64,000 nucleotides of DNA from Methylophaga sp. (GCA_024636315.1 JAGXHJ010000036.1:23885-87884); one strand, 5' to 3'. Positions 1 to 9,581 are shown, numbered from the stretch's first letter. The notes: generated by a model from the sequence alone, not told the origin. A program made the numbers and translations.

Positions 1-667
1 AGATAGCACTTATTTTTGTCGCGTTTTCAGATTTAAACATTAATCCTTGGTTTCTTTTTACGACATAGATAAGTTGATGTTGTTGAGCGTTGATGAGATC
101 GAGATACTGCGGTCTTAAATTGTTCGCTAGAGGCCCGATAGGAATATGAAAACCTGCGATATGGCAGTGGCCACTATTTAGTGCCCGCAAGCTTTCTAAA
201 CTGCCGTGAAAATGTAAATCCAACTTAAAATTAGACTGTTGATTTATCAGATCACGCAGTGTGCTAATAGCCAGCCCGTGACTCGCAAAAATATTTAAGG
301 AAGGTTTCTTTCCTGTGTCTAATAGCAATTCAAAATCTCGTTTGAATTGCGTAGCAAAGTTATCTAACTCAGGCGTAAAACGTGCCAGTAGTTGGACATT
401 TGCATTGAGCAACTTTTCACCTGTTGGCGAAAGATTAGCACCACGACCCCGTTCAAGTATAACTAAGGGTTGCCCCAGTAATTGCTCCCATTTTGCCAGT
501 AAACCCCAGGCAAAACGATATGAAACTTTGACCTCATCAGTTGCGTGTCTTAATGAACCTAAGTGATGAATTGCCGTGAGCAAAGGAAACAACACAGGAT
601 CAATATTCTGTTTTTCCGATTGACTGATTTGCCAGTTAAGTGATAGTTGGATATTCATAATAGGCAT
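1..667 (-). CDS. ModE-like N-terminal HTH plus PBP-like domain transcriptional regulator (partial, runs off left edge)
   Basis: Not in ORF track because it is open at the edge. Reverse-strand translation from ATG at 667 (alternative 658): MPIMNIQLSLNWQISQ...LFPLLTAIHHLGSLRHATDEVKVSYRFAWGLLAKWEQLLGQPLVILERGRGANLSPTGEKLL... then ...FHIPIGPLANNLRPQYLDLINAQQHQLIYVVKRNQGLMFKS. HTH resembles ModE/LysR; RNQGLM region resembles PBP-like regulators. Confidence 0.75.
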   Translation of the reverse strand, partial: MPIMNIQLSLNWQISQSEKQNIDPVLFPLLTAIHHLGSLRHATDEVKVSYRFAWGLLAKWEQLLGQPLVILERGRGANLSPTGEKLLNANVQLLARFTPELDNFATQFKRDFELLLDTGKKPSLNIFASHGLAISTLRDLINQQSNFKLDLHFHGSLESLRALNSGHCHIAGFHIPIGPLANNLRPQYLDLINAQQHQLIYVVKRNQGLMFKSENATKISAI

Positions 668-692
668 AGTTAAACATATTTTCTATTGGTTT

Positions 693-747
693 AATACTAT
701 TTAAACTGTCATTTATTATCAATACTATATGCACTGTCATGCATATA
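693..747. promoter_or_regulatory. Candidate operator: two 20-bp direct repeats, the second embedded in an inverted repeat TATATGCA-N6-TGCATATA (726..747)
   Basis: AATACTATTTAAACTGTCAT (693..712) and AATACTATATGCACTGTCAT (721..740) match 17/20; TATATGCA-CTGTCA-TGCATATA is a perfect 8-bp-arm inverted repeat in the divergent promoter. Confidence 0.6.
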
Positions 748-796
748 TGAGGTGGTATTAATTAATATGTTTATTATCTACTTAGGAAGTAAGGCA

Positions 797-2152
797 ATGA
801 TGTTAAAAAAAACACTAATAGCTGGCGCAATATTTTCATCTTTTATAGGATCTGCTTATGCAGGTTCTGAGATAGAAACTTTGATCACTATGTTGCATGA
901 AAACGGCATGGTTAATGATGCACAATTTGGTCGTTTACAAGCAGAATTAAAACAGAATCAAGCAAATACAAACCAAGAAAAACAACAAGTACAAAAACAA
1001 CTAGCGGAAGCGACGAAACCTTCTGATGTAGAAGTGCAGGTAAAAGGTGGCGTGACCGTCAAAACACGTGATGGTAAGTTCTCTACTAAAATTGGTGGCC
1101 GAGTACAAGCTGATGCCGCTACTTATAGTGGCGATCCTACAATTGGAGATGGTACTGAAATCCGCCGTGCTCGTATGTATTTAAATGGTGTTATGTATAC
1201 CGATTGGGCATATAAATTGGAATATGATTTTGCTAGTACAGGCGCTAATGGAAAAGGTATTGCCGATGCATTTCTTGCCTACAATGGTTTTGATGATTTA
1301 GAAATTAAAGTCGGTCACTTTAAAGACCCTTTCAGTTTAGAGCAGCAAACTAGTTCTAATAATGTGTCGTTTATGGAACGTTCATTAACCAGCGCTTTTG
1401 CTGCTGGTCGTCATATCGGTGCTATGGTGAGTACAAAACAGCAGCATTGGTCATTAGCGGGTGGTGTATTTGGTGATTCTCTGACAGCAACTAATGGTGC
1501 TTCACATGATCAAGATGAAGGTTGGGGTCTTGGGGCGCGGGCAACATTTGCACCAATAAATGAAAAAACCAAAGTGGTGCATTTCGGTTTAGGTTTGAAC
1601 TATCGTGATACAGGTGGTGAGGGTAATAAGACATCGTTTAAACAACAGCCTGAAACGCATATTGGCGGCATTAATATTGCTGATACGAAGGACACTATTT
1701 TAAACGTTACAGACTTTTATAAAGTCGGTGCTGAAGTCGCTACAGTTATGGGCCCTTTCTCTGCACAAGCTGAATATATTATAACATCAGTGAGCCGCAA
1801 CACCGCTACTGATTTGGATTTTGATGGCTGGTATGCTCAAGCGGGTTATTTCTTTACTGGCGAGTCGCGTAACTATAAAAACGGTTCTTTTGGTAGCATT
1901 ACACCTAAAGCGAGTGTTGGCGAAGGCGGTATCGGTGCGTGGGAGTTGGCATTACGTTACAGCACGCTTGATTTGATTGATAAAGATATCGACGGTGGTG
2001 ATGTTGATTCATACACCGTGGGTGTGAATTGGTTTGCGACACCTAGTTTACGTTTCAGTGCAAATTATGTTGATGTGCTAAATGTAAAAGGTGGTACTTA
2101 CGATAACCAAGAACCTAGTTTGTTCCAAGTACGTAGTCAGTGGGCATTTTAA
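797..2152 (+). CDS. OprP/OprO-type phosphate-selective porin family protein
   Basis: Signal peptide MMLKKTLIAGAIFSSFIGSAYA, coiled-coil N-terminus, KIGGRVQADAATY, RRARMYLNGVMYTDWAYKLEYDF, terminal FQVRSQWAF typical of trimeric porins. ORF track start 752 is probably too far upstream. Confidence 0.8.
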   Translation: MMLKKTLIAGAIFSSFIGSAYAGSEIETLITMLHENGMVNDAQFGRLQAELKQNQANTNQEKQQVQKQLAEATKPSDVEVQVKGGVTVKTRDGKFSTKIGGRVQADAATYSGDPTIGDGTEIRRARMYLNGVMYTDWAYKLEYDFASTGANGKGIADAFLAYNGFDDLEIKVGHFKDPFSLEQQTSSNNVSFMERSLTSAFAAGRHIGAMVSTKQQHWSLAGGVFGDSLTATNGASHDQDEGWGLGARATFAPINEKTKVVHFGLGLNYRDTGGEGNKTSFKQQPETHIGGINIADTKDTILNVTDFYKVGAEVATVMGPFSAQAEYIITSVSRNTATDLDFDGWYAQAGYFFTGESRNYKNGSFGSITPKASVGEGGIGAWELALRYSTLDLIDKDIDGGDVDSYTVGVNWFATPSLRFSANYVDVLNVKGGTYDNQEPSLFQVRSQWAF

Positions 2153-2184
2153 TTAATAACGTTGTAATATTTAAGGAAAACACA

Positions 2185-2997
2185 ATGATAATGAAAAAAT
2201 GGCTATCTATAGCTACTGTCGTCACCATTTCACTGCTCTCGGTGACCGCACAGGCTGTTGAGCATTTAAAAATGTCAACGACAACCAGTACTGAAAATTC
2301 AGGCCTATTGGCGGTATTAGATCCTGCGTTCGAAGCTAAATATAATGTAAAAGTTGATGTTATTGCCGTCGGTACAGGCAAAGCCCTGAAAATTGGTAGT
2401 AATGGCGATGTGGATGTGGTGTTTGTTCATGCGCCAGCGGCAGAATTGAAATATGTTGAAAATGGTGACTTTATTGACCGTAAAGCAGTCATGCATAATG
2501 ATTTTGTTATAGTTGGTTCGGTAACTGATCCCGCAAATATTGCTCAAGCAAAATCGGCAACTGAAGCTTTACAACGTATTGCAATGACGAAGGCAGATTT
2601 TATCTCACGAGGCGATGATTCAGGTACGCATAAAAAAGAAAAACTATTATGGCTGGCGGCTGATGTCAAACCTGAAGGCAGTTGGTACATCCAAGCGGGG
2701 CAGGGAATGGGGGCGGTTTTAACCATTGCTGATGAAAAACAAGCTTATGCAATGGCTGACCGCGGTACTCAAATCGCATACGCCGATAAAATGAGCTTAA
2801 AAGTGTTATTTGAGGGTGATGAGGCATTATTTAATCCCTACCATGTGATGGCAGTTAATCCCGCCAAACAGCCTCATGTCAAATATGACCTTGCCAAAAA
2901 ATACATTGAATTTGTGACTAGCGAGGAAGGGCAGGCAATTATCGCTGGTTTCAATAAGTCGGGTCAGCAGTTATTTTATCCAGACGTAGTGAACTAG
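2185..2997 (+). CDS. Tungstate/molybdate ABC-type substrate-binding protein (TupA-like)
   Basis: Signal peptide then LKMSTTTSTENSGLLAVLDPAFEAKYNVKVDVIAVGTGKALKIGSNGDVDVVFVHAPAAE, FISRGDDSGTHKKEKLLW, all TupA-family motifs. Confidence 0.85.
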   Translation: MIMKKWLSIATVVTISLLSVTAQAVEHLKMSTTTSTENSGLLAVLDPAFEAKYNVKVDVIAVGTGKALKIGSNGDVDVVFVHAPAAELKYVENGDFIDRKAVMHNDFVIVGSVTDPANIAQAKSATEALQRIAMTKADFISRGDDSGTHKKEKLLWLAADVKPEGSWYIQAGQGMGAVLTIADEKQAYAMADRGTQIAYADKMSLKVLFEGDEALFNPYHVMAVNPAKQPHVKYDLAKKYIEFVTSEEGQAIIAGFNKSGQQLFYPDVVN

Positions 2998-3010
2998 TTT
3001 GAACTGATTA

Positions 3011-3050
3011 AAAAAGCCGGTAATGAATTAAACATTACCGGCTTTTTTAT
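3011..3050 (+). terminator. Rho-independent terminator after the tupA-like gene
   Basis: AAAAAAGCCGGTAATG-AATTAAA-CATTACCGGCTTTTTT. Confidence 0.9.
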
Positions 3051-3101
3051 TGAGGCATTACTTAGTTGTATTAGTGCTTTTTAGGCATTGCCTCATCCAT
3101 A

Positions 3102-3123
3102 ACATACCCAGATCTGGGTATGT
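3102..3123. repeat. Perfect 22-bp palindrome ACATACCCAGATCTGGGTATGT
   Basis: ACATACCCAGA is exactly the reverse complement of TCTGGGTATGT; intergenic. Confidence 0.9.
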
Positions 3124-3129
3124 AAGCAT

Positions 3130-3453
3130 TTAATCTTCTGTTTTGTCTTCTTCCATCATTTTATCTTTCATTTCGATAGCAGAATCAGCAACATCATTTG
3201 CCATTTCAGTGGTTGCATCTACTGCATCATCAATCACTTCTGATGTACTCTCAGCGACATCTTCAGCCATTTCTTTTGTGGCGTCATAAGCATTAGATGT
3301 GCTGTCACTAATTGATTCAGCGGCATGCTCAGTCATTTCTACAGCGCTATCCATAACTGATTTGTCTGCATCAGCAGTGTCGTCAGCGCTTTCTCCGCAG
3401 GCAGAGATAAGTAAAAAAGAAGCCATTAAAGCTGACAATGTTAATTTGTTCAT
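3130..3453 (-). CDS. Small acidic alpha-helical lipoprotein
   Basis: MNKLTLSALMASFLLISAC lipobox, then low-complexity A/D/E/S/T/M repeats. Start moved in from 3501 to the MNKL methionine. Confidence 0.65.
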   Translation of the reverse strand: MNKLTLSALMASFLLISACGESADDTADADKSVMDSAVEMTEHAAESISDSTSNAYDATKEMAEDVAESTSEVIDDAVDATTEMANDVADSAIEMKDKMMEEDKTED

Positions 3454-3506
3454 GGTAAAAAAACTACTAGGTTGAATTGTAGAATAAACGTTGTAACCCA
3501 CATAGC

Positions 3507-4571
3507 TTATCCTTGACTGAGTAAGCTACGCAAATCAATTATTGCGGCGTTAGCGCGAGAGATATAAGACGCCATGACTAATGAATGATTAGCCATTAAA
3601 CCAAAGCCGCTACCATTTAAAATGACGGGGCTCCAAATGGCTTCTTGACTTGCTTCGAGTTCACGAATGATCTGCCGTAAACTAATCAAGGCATTCTTCT
3701 TAACTAAAATATCGGAAAAATCATATTCGACGGCTTTTAATAAGTGGATTAATGCCCAAGCTGAGCCGCGAGTTTCATAGAAGACATCATCAATCTGGGT
3801 CCATGATGTTTGAGTGGTCAGCTCAGCGGGGGCAGGAGTTGATTGATTAGCTGCGGGATCACCTGCCAAATCAGTGTTAATACGAATTTGTCCAACACTA
3901 GCGCTTAAACGCTGTGACAAACTGCCGAGGCGTTTTTCTACAATGGCTAACCAAGCGGCTAAGTTATCAGCACGTGCATAAAATTGAGCGTCATCTTGTT
4001 CAATATTACTTAGGCGCGTTAGATAAGATTCGAGCGCCGTAATGGCTTTTCGATATTCATTTTCAGTGGGAGGAAACATCCATGATTCTGAGTTGAAATT
4101 AAATTGCGGTTCGGCAATCGCAAGATCAGGATCTTCCAGTGACTGAGATTGCGAACGACTTATATCATTGCGCAAAGCACGAGCATAATCACGAATTTGT
4201 ACCAACACACCAAACTCGAAGTTTGGTACATTATCCATCCAGATTGAAGGCGGCATAACATCGTTACTGAGGTAACCTCCTGGTTTATCTAGTAATGAGT
4301 TGCCAAGTGCAATTAAGGTCGAAGTCGAGACATAGCCGGTAACTAACTGTTGATGTTTTTCGGCGGCTATCTGTTTTGCTTGTTCAACAGGATCGAAATC
4401 GTTAGGTCGACGATCCCACCACAACATGATGATGAGTAGTATTAAAATAATGCTAGTAATCAGAGCTACTGAGAATTTTAATGTTTTTTTACGTGAGCTA
4501 GAGTCATTAAAATTACCAAGAATGTTGTAGCCAATATCTCGTCCGAGTTGAATAAATTGTTTTAATGCCAT
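3507..4571 (-). CDS. DUF2333 family protein
   Basis: 354 aa, one N-terminal TM helix; overall pattern (WDRRPNDFD, GYVSTSTLIALGNSLLDKPGGYLSND, RGSAWALIHLLKAVEYDF) matches my memory of DUF2333. Confidence 0.7.
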   Translation of the reverse strand: MALKQFIQLGRDIGYNILGNFNDSSSRKKTLKFSVALITSIILILLIIMLWWDRRPNDFDPVEQAKQIAAEKHQQLVTGYVSTSTLIALGNSLLDKPGGYLSNDVMPPSIWMDNVPNFEFGVLVQIRDYARALRNDISRSQSQSLEDPDLAIAEPQFNFNSESWMFPPTENEYRKAITALESYLTRLSNIEQDDAQFYARADNLAAWLAIVEKRLGSLSQRLSASVGQIRINTDLAGDPAANQSTPAPAELTTQTSWTQIDDVFYETRGSAWALIHLLKAVEYDFSDILVKKNALISLRQIIRELEASQEAIWSPVILNGSGFGLMANHSLVMASYISRANAAIIDLRSLLSQG

Positions 4572-4747
4572 GTTGGATTTATTGTCCTAAATACAAAAAT
4601 GTGTGAATAAGTAGGTTATGCCCTTAAGTGAATGATGGCAATACTAATTATATGATAATTAGTAAATCAAACTTGACTTGTAGTGCCTAACCTCAGAATA
4701 ATGTGCGGTTACGAAGAATATTGATAGGGCGGGGAGAAGCTTTTATT

Positions 4748-5707
4748 ATGACATTGAGAATTGAGATCGAAGATCTGGCTAAGCATTTTGGTGCTATTAA
4801 AGCCGTGGATGGTGTGTCATTTTCAGTCAGAAAAGGTGAGGTTTTAGGTTTTCTAGGGCCAAATGGTGCAGGAAAATCAACGACGATGAAGATGATTACC
4901 GGATTTTTGGCTCCTACACGAGGCACCGTAAGGGTATGTGGTCATGATGTATTAACCGATCCTATTTCAGTCAAAGCGTGCTTGGGCTACTTGCCAGAAG
5001 GTGCGCCAGCCTATGCAGATATGACGCCCGATGGTTTTTTACGCTTTATAGCCGATATCCGCGGCCTAACGGGCGCTGATAAAAAACGAGCCGTTGCTTC
5101 TGCTGCAGACCGAGCCCAAATTAAAACCGTGATGTTCCAACCCATTGAAACCTTATCTAAAGGCTACAAACGTCGCGTTGGGCTAGCGCAAGCTATATTA
5201 CATAATCCACCAGTTTTGATTTTAGACGAGCCTACGGATGGTTTGGATCCTAATCAAAAATATGAAGTACGTACCTTAATTAATGAGATGGCACACGATA
5301 AAGCGATCATCATTTCAACGCATATTCTTGAAGAAGTGCATGCCTTATGTACGCGTAACGTGGTTATTGCAAATGGACAGATCCAATTTGATGGCACACC
5401 GAGTCAGCTGGAGGCTATGTCTGATTACCATAATGCCGTATGTGTATCGGTAGCCAATATTGATGGTAATGCATTTACAGCCTTCCTGAATGGTCTTGAT
5501 TTTATTGCTAAGGTTGAAACGCTATCAGCAAACCGCGGTTTTCGTATTTATCCTTCAAACGGCCGACAAATTACACTTGAATTAGCACAAGTCATTCGTG
5601 GTAATGGCTGGGAAATAGATTCGCTTTATGCTGAAAATGGTCGTTTAGATGAAGTTTTCCGCACTATCACTATGGGTGCCACGGGCAGTTTACGGAGTAG
5701 CATTTAA
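4748..5707 (+). CDS. ABC transporter ATP-binding protein, GldA-like
   Basis: Walker A GPNGAGKST, signature LSKGYKRRVGLAQ, Walker B VLILDEPTDGLD. Confidence 0.9.
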   Translation: MTLRIEIEDLAKHFGAIKAVDGVSFSVRKGEVLGFLGPNGAGKSTTMKMITGFLAPTRGTVRVCGHDVLTDPISVKACLGYLPEGAPAYADMTPDGFLRFIADIRGLTGADKKRAVASAADRAQIKTVMFQPIETLSKGYKRRVGLAQAILHNPPVLILDEPTDGLDPNQKYEVRTLINEMAHDKAIIISTHILEEVHALCTRNVVIANGQIQFDGTPSQLEAMSDYHNAVCVSVANIDGNAFTAFLNGLDFIAKVETLSANRGFRIYPSNGRQITLELAQVIRGNGWEIDSLYAENGRLDEVFRTITMGATGSLRSSI

Positions 5708-6447
5708 TGAATATGCGTAACATCTGGTTTATTATGAAACGTGAGCTGAGTGGCTATTTTGCTACGCCAGTTGCGTATGTTTTTATTATTATCTTTTTAT
5801 TACTGACTGGTTTTTCAACCTTTTTTGTCGGCAATTTCTTTGAACGTGGCGAAGCAGATTTATATCCATTTTTCTCTGTTCACCCGTGGATTTATATCTT
5901 GTTAATTCCTGCAATCTCGATGCGTTTATGGTCAGAAGAGCGCAAAAATGGCTCGATTGAATTACTGATGACCTTACCTGTATCGGTGTTTGAAGCCGTT
6001 TTAGGTAAGTTTCTTGCGGCATGGGCGTTTACAGGCCTAGCTTTGCTGTTGAATTTTCCATTATGGATTACGGTTAATTATTTGGGGACACCTGACAACG
6101 GTGTCATTTTTGCTGGTTTCTTAGGTAGTTTATTGATGGCGGGTGGTTTCTTAGCTATTGGTGCCTGTATCTCTGCGACAACAAAAAATCAGGTTATAGC
6201 CTTTGTATTAAGTTTGATTGTCAGCTTAATCTTCGTATTGAGTGGTTATGGCATTGTATTGGACTTTTTTAGTGGTTGGGCGCCAACAACGTTGATTCAT
6301 GCGATTAGCTCTTTCAGCTTCTTGACCCATTTTGATGCAATTTCAAAGGGTGTCATTGATATACGAGATATGCTGTATTTCGCTTCCGTCATCATGGTTT
6401 GGCTATTTGCTAATGCCATTGTTGTTAATGCCCGTAAGGCCGATTAG
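5707..6447 (+). CDS. ABC transporter permease, GldF-like
   Basis: Six hydrophobic segments; MKRELSGYFATPVAYVFIIIFLLLTGFSTFF and SMRLWSEERKNGSIELLMTLPVS motifs; overlaps upstream ATPase stop. Confidence 0.88.
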   Translation: MNMRNIWFIMKRELSGYFATPVAYVFIIIFLLLTGFSTFFVGNFFERGEADLYPFFSVHPWIYILLIPAISMRLWSEERKNGSIELLMTLPVSVFEAVLGKFLAAWAFTGLALLLNFPLWITVNYLGTPDNGVIFAGFLGSLLMAGGFLAIGACISATTKNQVIAFVLSLIVSLIFVLSGYGIVLDFFSGWAPTTLIHAISSFSFLTHFDAISKGVIDIRDMLYFASVIMVWLFANAIVVNARKAD

Positions 6448-6462
6448 GAATTTAAGCTCACT

Positions 6463-8373
6463 ATGAATAAACAACTATTATCGACCCTTGGTCTAGTACT
6501 GGCCATTATCCTATTTTTGTCATTTAACATTGTCACTAACGGCAATTTAAAATCAGCACGTATCGATTTGACTCAAGATAATTTATATACCTTGTCAGAA
6601 GGTACCTTAAATATTATTAAGTCATTAAAAGAGCCGCTGACACTGAGATTTTATTATTCAGATAAAGTCGCACAGGAATTGCCTAGCGTAAAAGCCTATG
6701 CACAGCGTGTTCAAGAATTGTTAGAAGAATACCAGCGTGCAGCAGATGGCATGATCAATTTGATTGTGCTTAATCCTGAACCTTTTTCTGATAATGAACA
6801 ACGTGCTGAAGACTACGGCTTACAGGCAGTGCCTATCGATGGTAAAACTGATCAACTGTATTTCGGTTTGGTCGGCAGTAACTTATTAGATGGCGTCGAA
6901 AACATTTCTTTTTTCCAACCAGAAAAAGAAGATGTACTTGAATATGATTTAACTAAACTCGTTTATAAACTATCTAGTGCCGATAAGAAAACGATCGCTA
7001 TTGTTAGTTCTTTGCCAGTAGATGGCGAAGGATATGACCCTTTAAAAGGTTATGCACCAACAAATGATGGGCCTAAACCTTGGGCGGTAATGGCTGAATT
7101 ACGCCAGATGTTTAATGTGTCAGTGTTGCCTATAGATATCAAACGAATTCCATCTAGCATTGATGTGTTAATGGTTATTCATCCGAAAGAATTAGAAGAT
7201 GGTATTTTATATGCTATCGATCAGTATGTTTTGGGTGGCGGTAAATTGATTACGTTTGTTGATCCTTATGCTGAAATAGATATTCCAGAAAAAGATCCTG
7301 ATAATCCGATGAATGCGATGTTGGCGTCACACAGTTCAAACATGCCTTTGTTATTCAATGCTTGGGGGTTTGAACGTTCACCTACTGATGTCGTAGCTGA
7401 TCGTAAAACAGCGATAAAAGTTGATTTTGGTGCTAGAACTAATAATCAACCGATTGATTATGTATTGTGGCAGTCTATTCCATCAGAACAGATGAATGCA
7501 GAACAAGCGATTACCAATCATCTGAAAAAAGTTGAAATGGCCACTGCTGGCCGCTTCCAAACTATCGAAGGTGCTACAACGCAGTTTATTCCACTTATCT
7601 CGTCTAGTAATGAAGCGATGATGGTTGATAAACGGGTAGTACAGTTCCGTAATGATCCGATGGCTCTATTAACTAAGTATCAAGCAGGAACCTTAAGTTA
7701 TCCTATTGCTGTTCGCGTTACTGGCGCTGTTAAATCAGCGTTTCCTAATGGTTTAAAAAATGAGGCTGGAATTGCTGAAAAACCATCTGGTTACTTGAGT
7801 GAATCTAAACAGGACATCGATGTTATCGCGATTGCCGACGTGGACATGCTACAAGACCGGTTCTGGGTGCAATTACAAGATTTTTACGGAAAAGAGATTG
7901 CTTACAGTACGTCTAATAATATTGATTTTTTAATCAATGCTATTGATGAATTAACAGATAGTCATGGTTTGATTAGTGTTCGCTCTCGTGTTGGTTTCTC
8001 TCGACCATTTGAACGCGTTTTAGATTTACAGCGTGAGGCAGAAAAAAACTACCGTACTAAAGAACGTGAGTTACAAAAAATATTAACAGAAACTGAGCAA
8101 CACATCGCTAGAATGCAAGTTGAACGTAGTGGTAGTGGTGAAGAACTTCTGAATGATGACCAGAAGCAAGAAATTGCAGATCTACGAATGATGAAGAATA
8201 AAACCCAACAACAATTACGTGAAGTACAGGGAAAATTGCGTCAGGATATTGATAAGCTTGATACGCAGCTTAAATTCTTCAATATTGGTCTGGTACCTAT
8301 ACTGGTCGCATTTTTGGCCGTGCTCACAGGCTGGATGCGTGTTCGTAAACGTACTAAAGGTCGTCATCAATAG
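6463..8373 (+). CDS. GldG-family ABC-type auxiliary protein
   Basis: RIDLTQDNLYTLSEGTLNIIKSLKEPLTLRFYYSD...; C-terminal coiled coil and TM; operon position. Confidence 0.85.
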   Translation: MNKQLLSTLGLVLAIILFLSFNIVTNGNLKSARIDLTQDNLYTLSEGTLNIIKSLKEPLTLRFYYSDKVAQELPSVKAYAQRVQELLEEYQRAADGMINLIVLNPEPFSDNEQRAEDYGLQAVPIDGKTDQLYFGLVGSNLLDGVENISFFQPEKEDVLEYDLTKLVYKLSSADKKTIAIVSSLPVDGEGYDPLKGYAPTNDGPKPWAVMAELRQMFNVSVLPIDIKRIPSSIDVLMVIHPKELEDGILYAIDQYVLGGGKLITFVDPYAEIDIPEKDPDNPMNAMLASHSSNMPLLFNAWGFERSPTDVVADRKTAIKVDFGARTNNQPIDYVLWQSIPSEQMNAEQAITNHLKKVEMATAGRFQTIEGATTQFIPLISSSNEAMMVDKRVVQFRNDPMALLTKYQAGTLSYPIAVRVTGAVKSAFPNGLKNEAGIAEKPSGYLSESKQDIDVIAIADVDMLQDRFWVQLQDFYGKEIAYSTSNNIDFLINAIDELTDSHGLISVRSRVGFSRPFERVLDLQREAEKNYRTKERELQKILTETEQHIARMQVERSGSGEELLNDDQKQEIADLRMMKNKTQQQLREVQGKLRQDIDKLDTQLKFFNIGLVPILVAFLAVLTGWMRVRKRTKGRHQ

Positions 8374-8408
8374 TAAGTTAGACTCGATACTCTACTAGGT
8401 TTGTAAAC

Positions 8409-9524
8409 ATGATAAAAAAATTAAATAGTCTCACAATATTATTCCTTATCACCATGGTAATGGTGGTCCTAATGTTAATCACTATCCAAGCTCCGAGTGA
8501 TAATAATGACGATGAGGGTTTATTGTTCCCAGACTTATTTGGGCAATTGAATCTTATTGATACGCTTAAGTTTAAAAGTGCACAAGATGAATTCACCCTG
8601 TTTAAAAAGGGTGAGGATTGGTTTATTAAGGAGCGTTTAAATTATCCTGCAGATTTTGATTTGGTCAAACGTGCATTAATTGACCTTAGTGATACTAAAA
8701 TTCTGGAACGTAAGACTGATAATCCTGAACAATATCCGTTGTTAGGTGTCGCTGGACTTGACGAAGGTGGTGATTCGTTAACCTTAACCATGTTAAAAGG
8801 TGACAAAACCATAGCTGGGTTAATTCTAGGTAATGAGCGAGAAACTACCGTAACAATGGGTGCAAAACAGTTTTATGTACGTAGAGAAGGCGAAGCAAGG
8901 GCTTGGTTAGCTGAAGGTTATTTGAATATTAATCCATTAATGTTGAACTGGATTAAAAGCGAAGTCATCAATATTGCTCGTGAACGCATTGCTGTGGTCA
9001 ATATTATCCAGCCTAATGGTCAAATAGCCACGCTGGTTAATTTAGGTGAAAAAGATAAGTTTGGTACTCCGCAATCGTTGGAAAAAACAGTATTTAAATA
9101 TGAGCAACTCGGTTATGACATCGCAGGTACTTTATTTCAATTACGAATGGAAGATGTTAAGGCCGCTAAAGATTTCTCAAGAAATGGTGCAGAAGTTGTT
9201 ACTGCAGAATTTACTACTTTTGATGGTTTGAAAGTTATCACCAAAACATCATTTAATGATGGTTTCTACTTTACTACTTTTCATGCTGAGTTTGATGCCT
9301 CAGCGATCAAAGCTGCGCCAAGTGATATACAAGAATTGAATGTGTTACAGACACCTGAACAAGTACAAGCAGAAGTTGCAACGATTAACAGTGACTTGCA
9401 GGATTGGGTGTATCGTTTTGGTGGCTTCGTTGGTACGAATATGATGCGTGCAAAAGCTGATATGGTGACGGAATCTGAGAATGTTATTCCGATGCCAGCC
9501 GACGTAATGGGCTTTGGTTCGTAA
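8409..9524 (+). CDS. DUF4340 domain-containing protein
   Basis: LIDTLKFKSAQDEFTLFKKGEDWFIKERLNYPADFDLVKRALIDLSDTKILERKTDNPEQYPLLGV pattern; last gene of the Gld-like operon. Confidence 0.8.
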   Translation: MIKKLNSLTILFLITMVMVVLMLITIQAPSDNNDDEGLLFPDLFGQLNLIDTLKFKSAQDEFTLFKKGEDWFIKERLNYPADFDLVKRALIDLSDTKILERKTDNPEQYPLLGVAGLDEGGDSLTLTMLKGDKTIAGLILGNERETTVTMGAKQFYVRREGEARAWLAEGYLNINPLMLNWIKSEVINIARERIAVVNIIQPNGQIATLVNLGEKDKFGTPQSLEKTVFKYEQLGYDIAGTLFQLRMEDVKAAKDFSRNGAEVVTAEFTTFDGLKVITKTSFNDGFYFTTFHAEFDASAIKAAPSDIQELNVLQTPEQVQAEVATINSDLQDWVYRFGGFVGTNMMRAKADMVTESENVIPMPADVMGFGS

Positions 9525-9546
9525 AGTAGCTCATAAGCATCAACTG

Positions 9547-9581
9547 CAAAAAAAGCGCTGTAATAGGCGCTTTTTTTTGCA
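9547..9581. terminator. Bidirectional-type rho-independent terminator
   Basis: GCAAAAAAAGCGC-TGTAATAG-GCGCTTTTTTTTGC between convergent DUF4340 gene and cheV. Confidence 0.85.

Noticed and set aside
315-566. Plus-strand 83-aa ORF
   Set aside because: Antisense to the ModE-like regulator; composition unlike a real protein.
2115-2726. Minus-strand ORFs of 60-88 aa
   Set aside because: Antisense shadows of the TupA-like gene.
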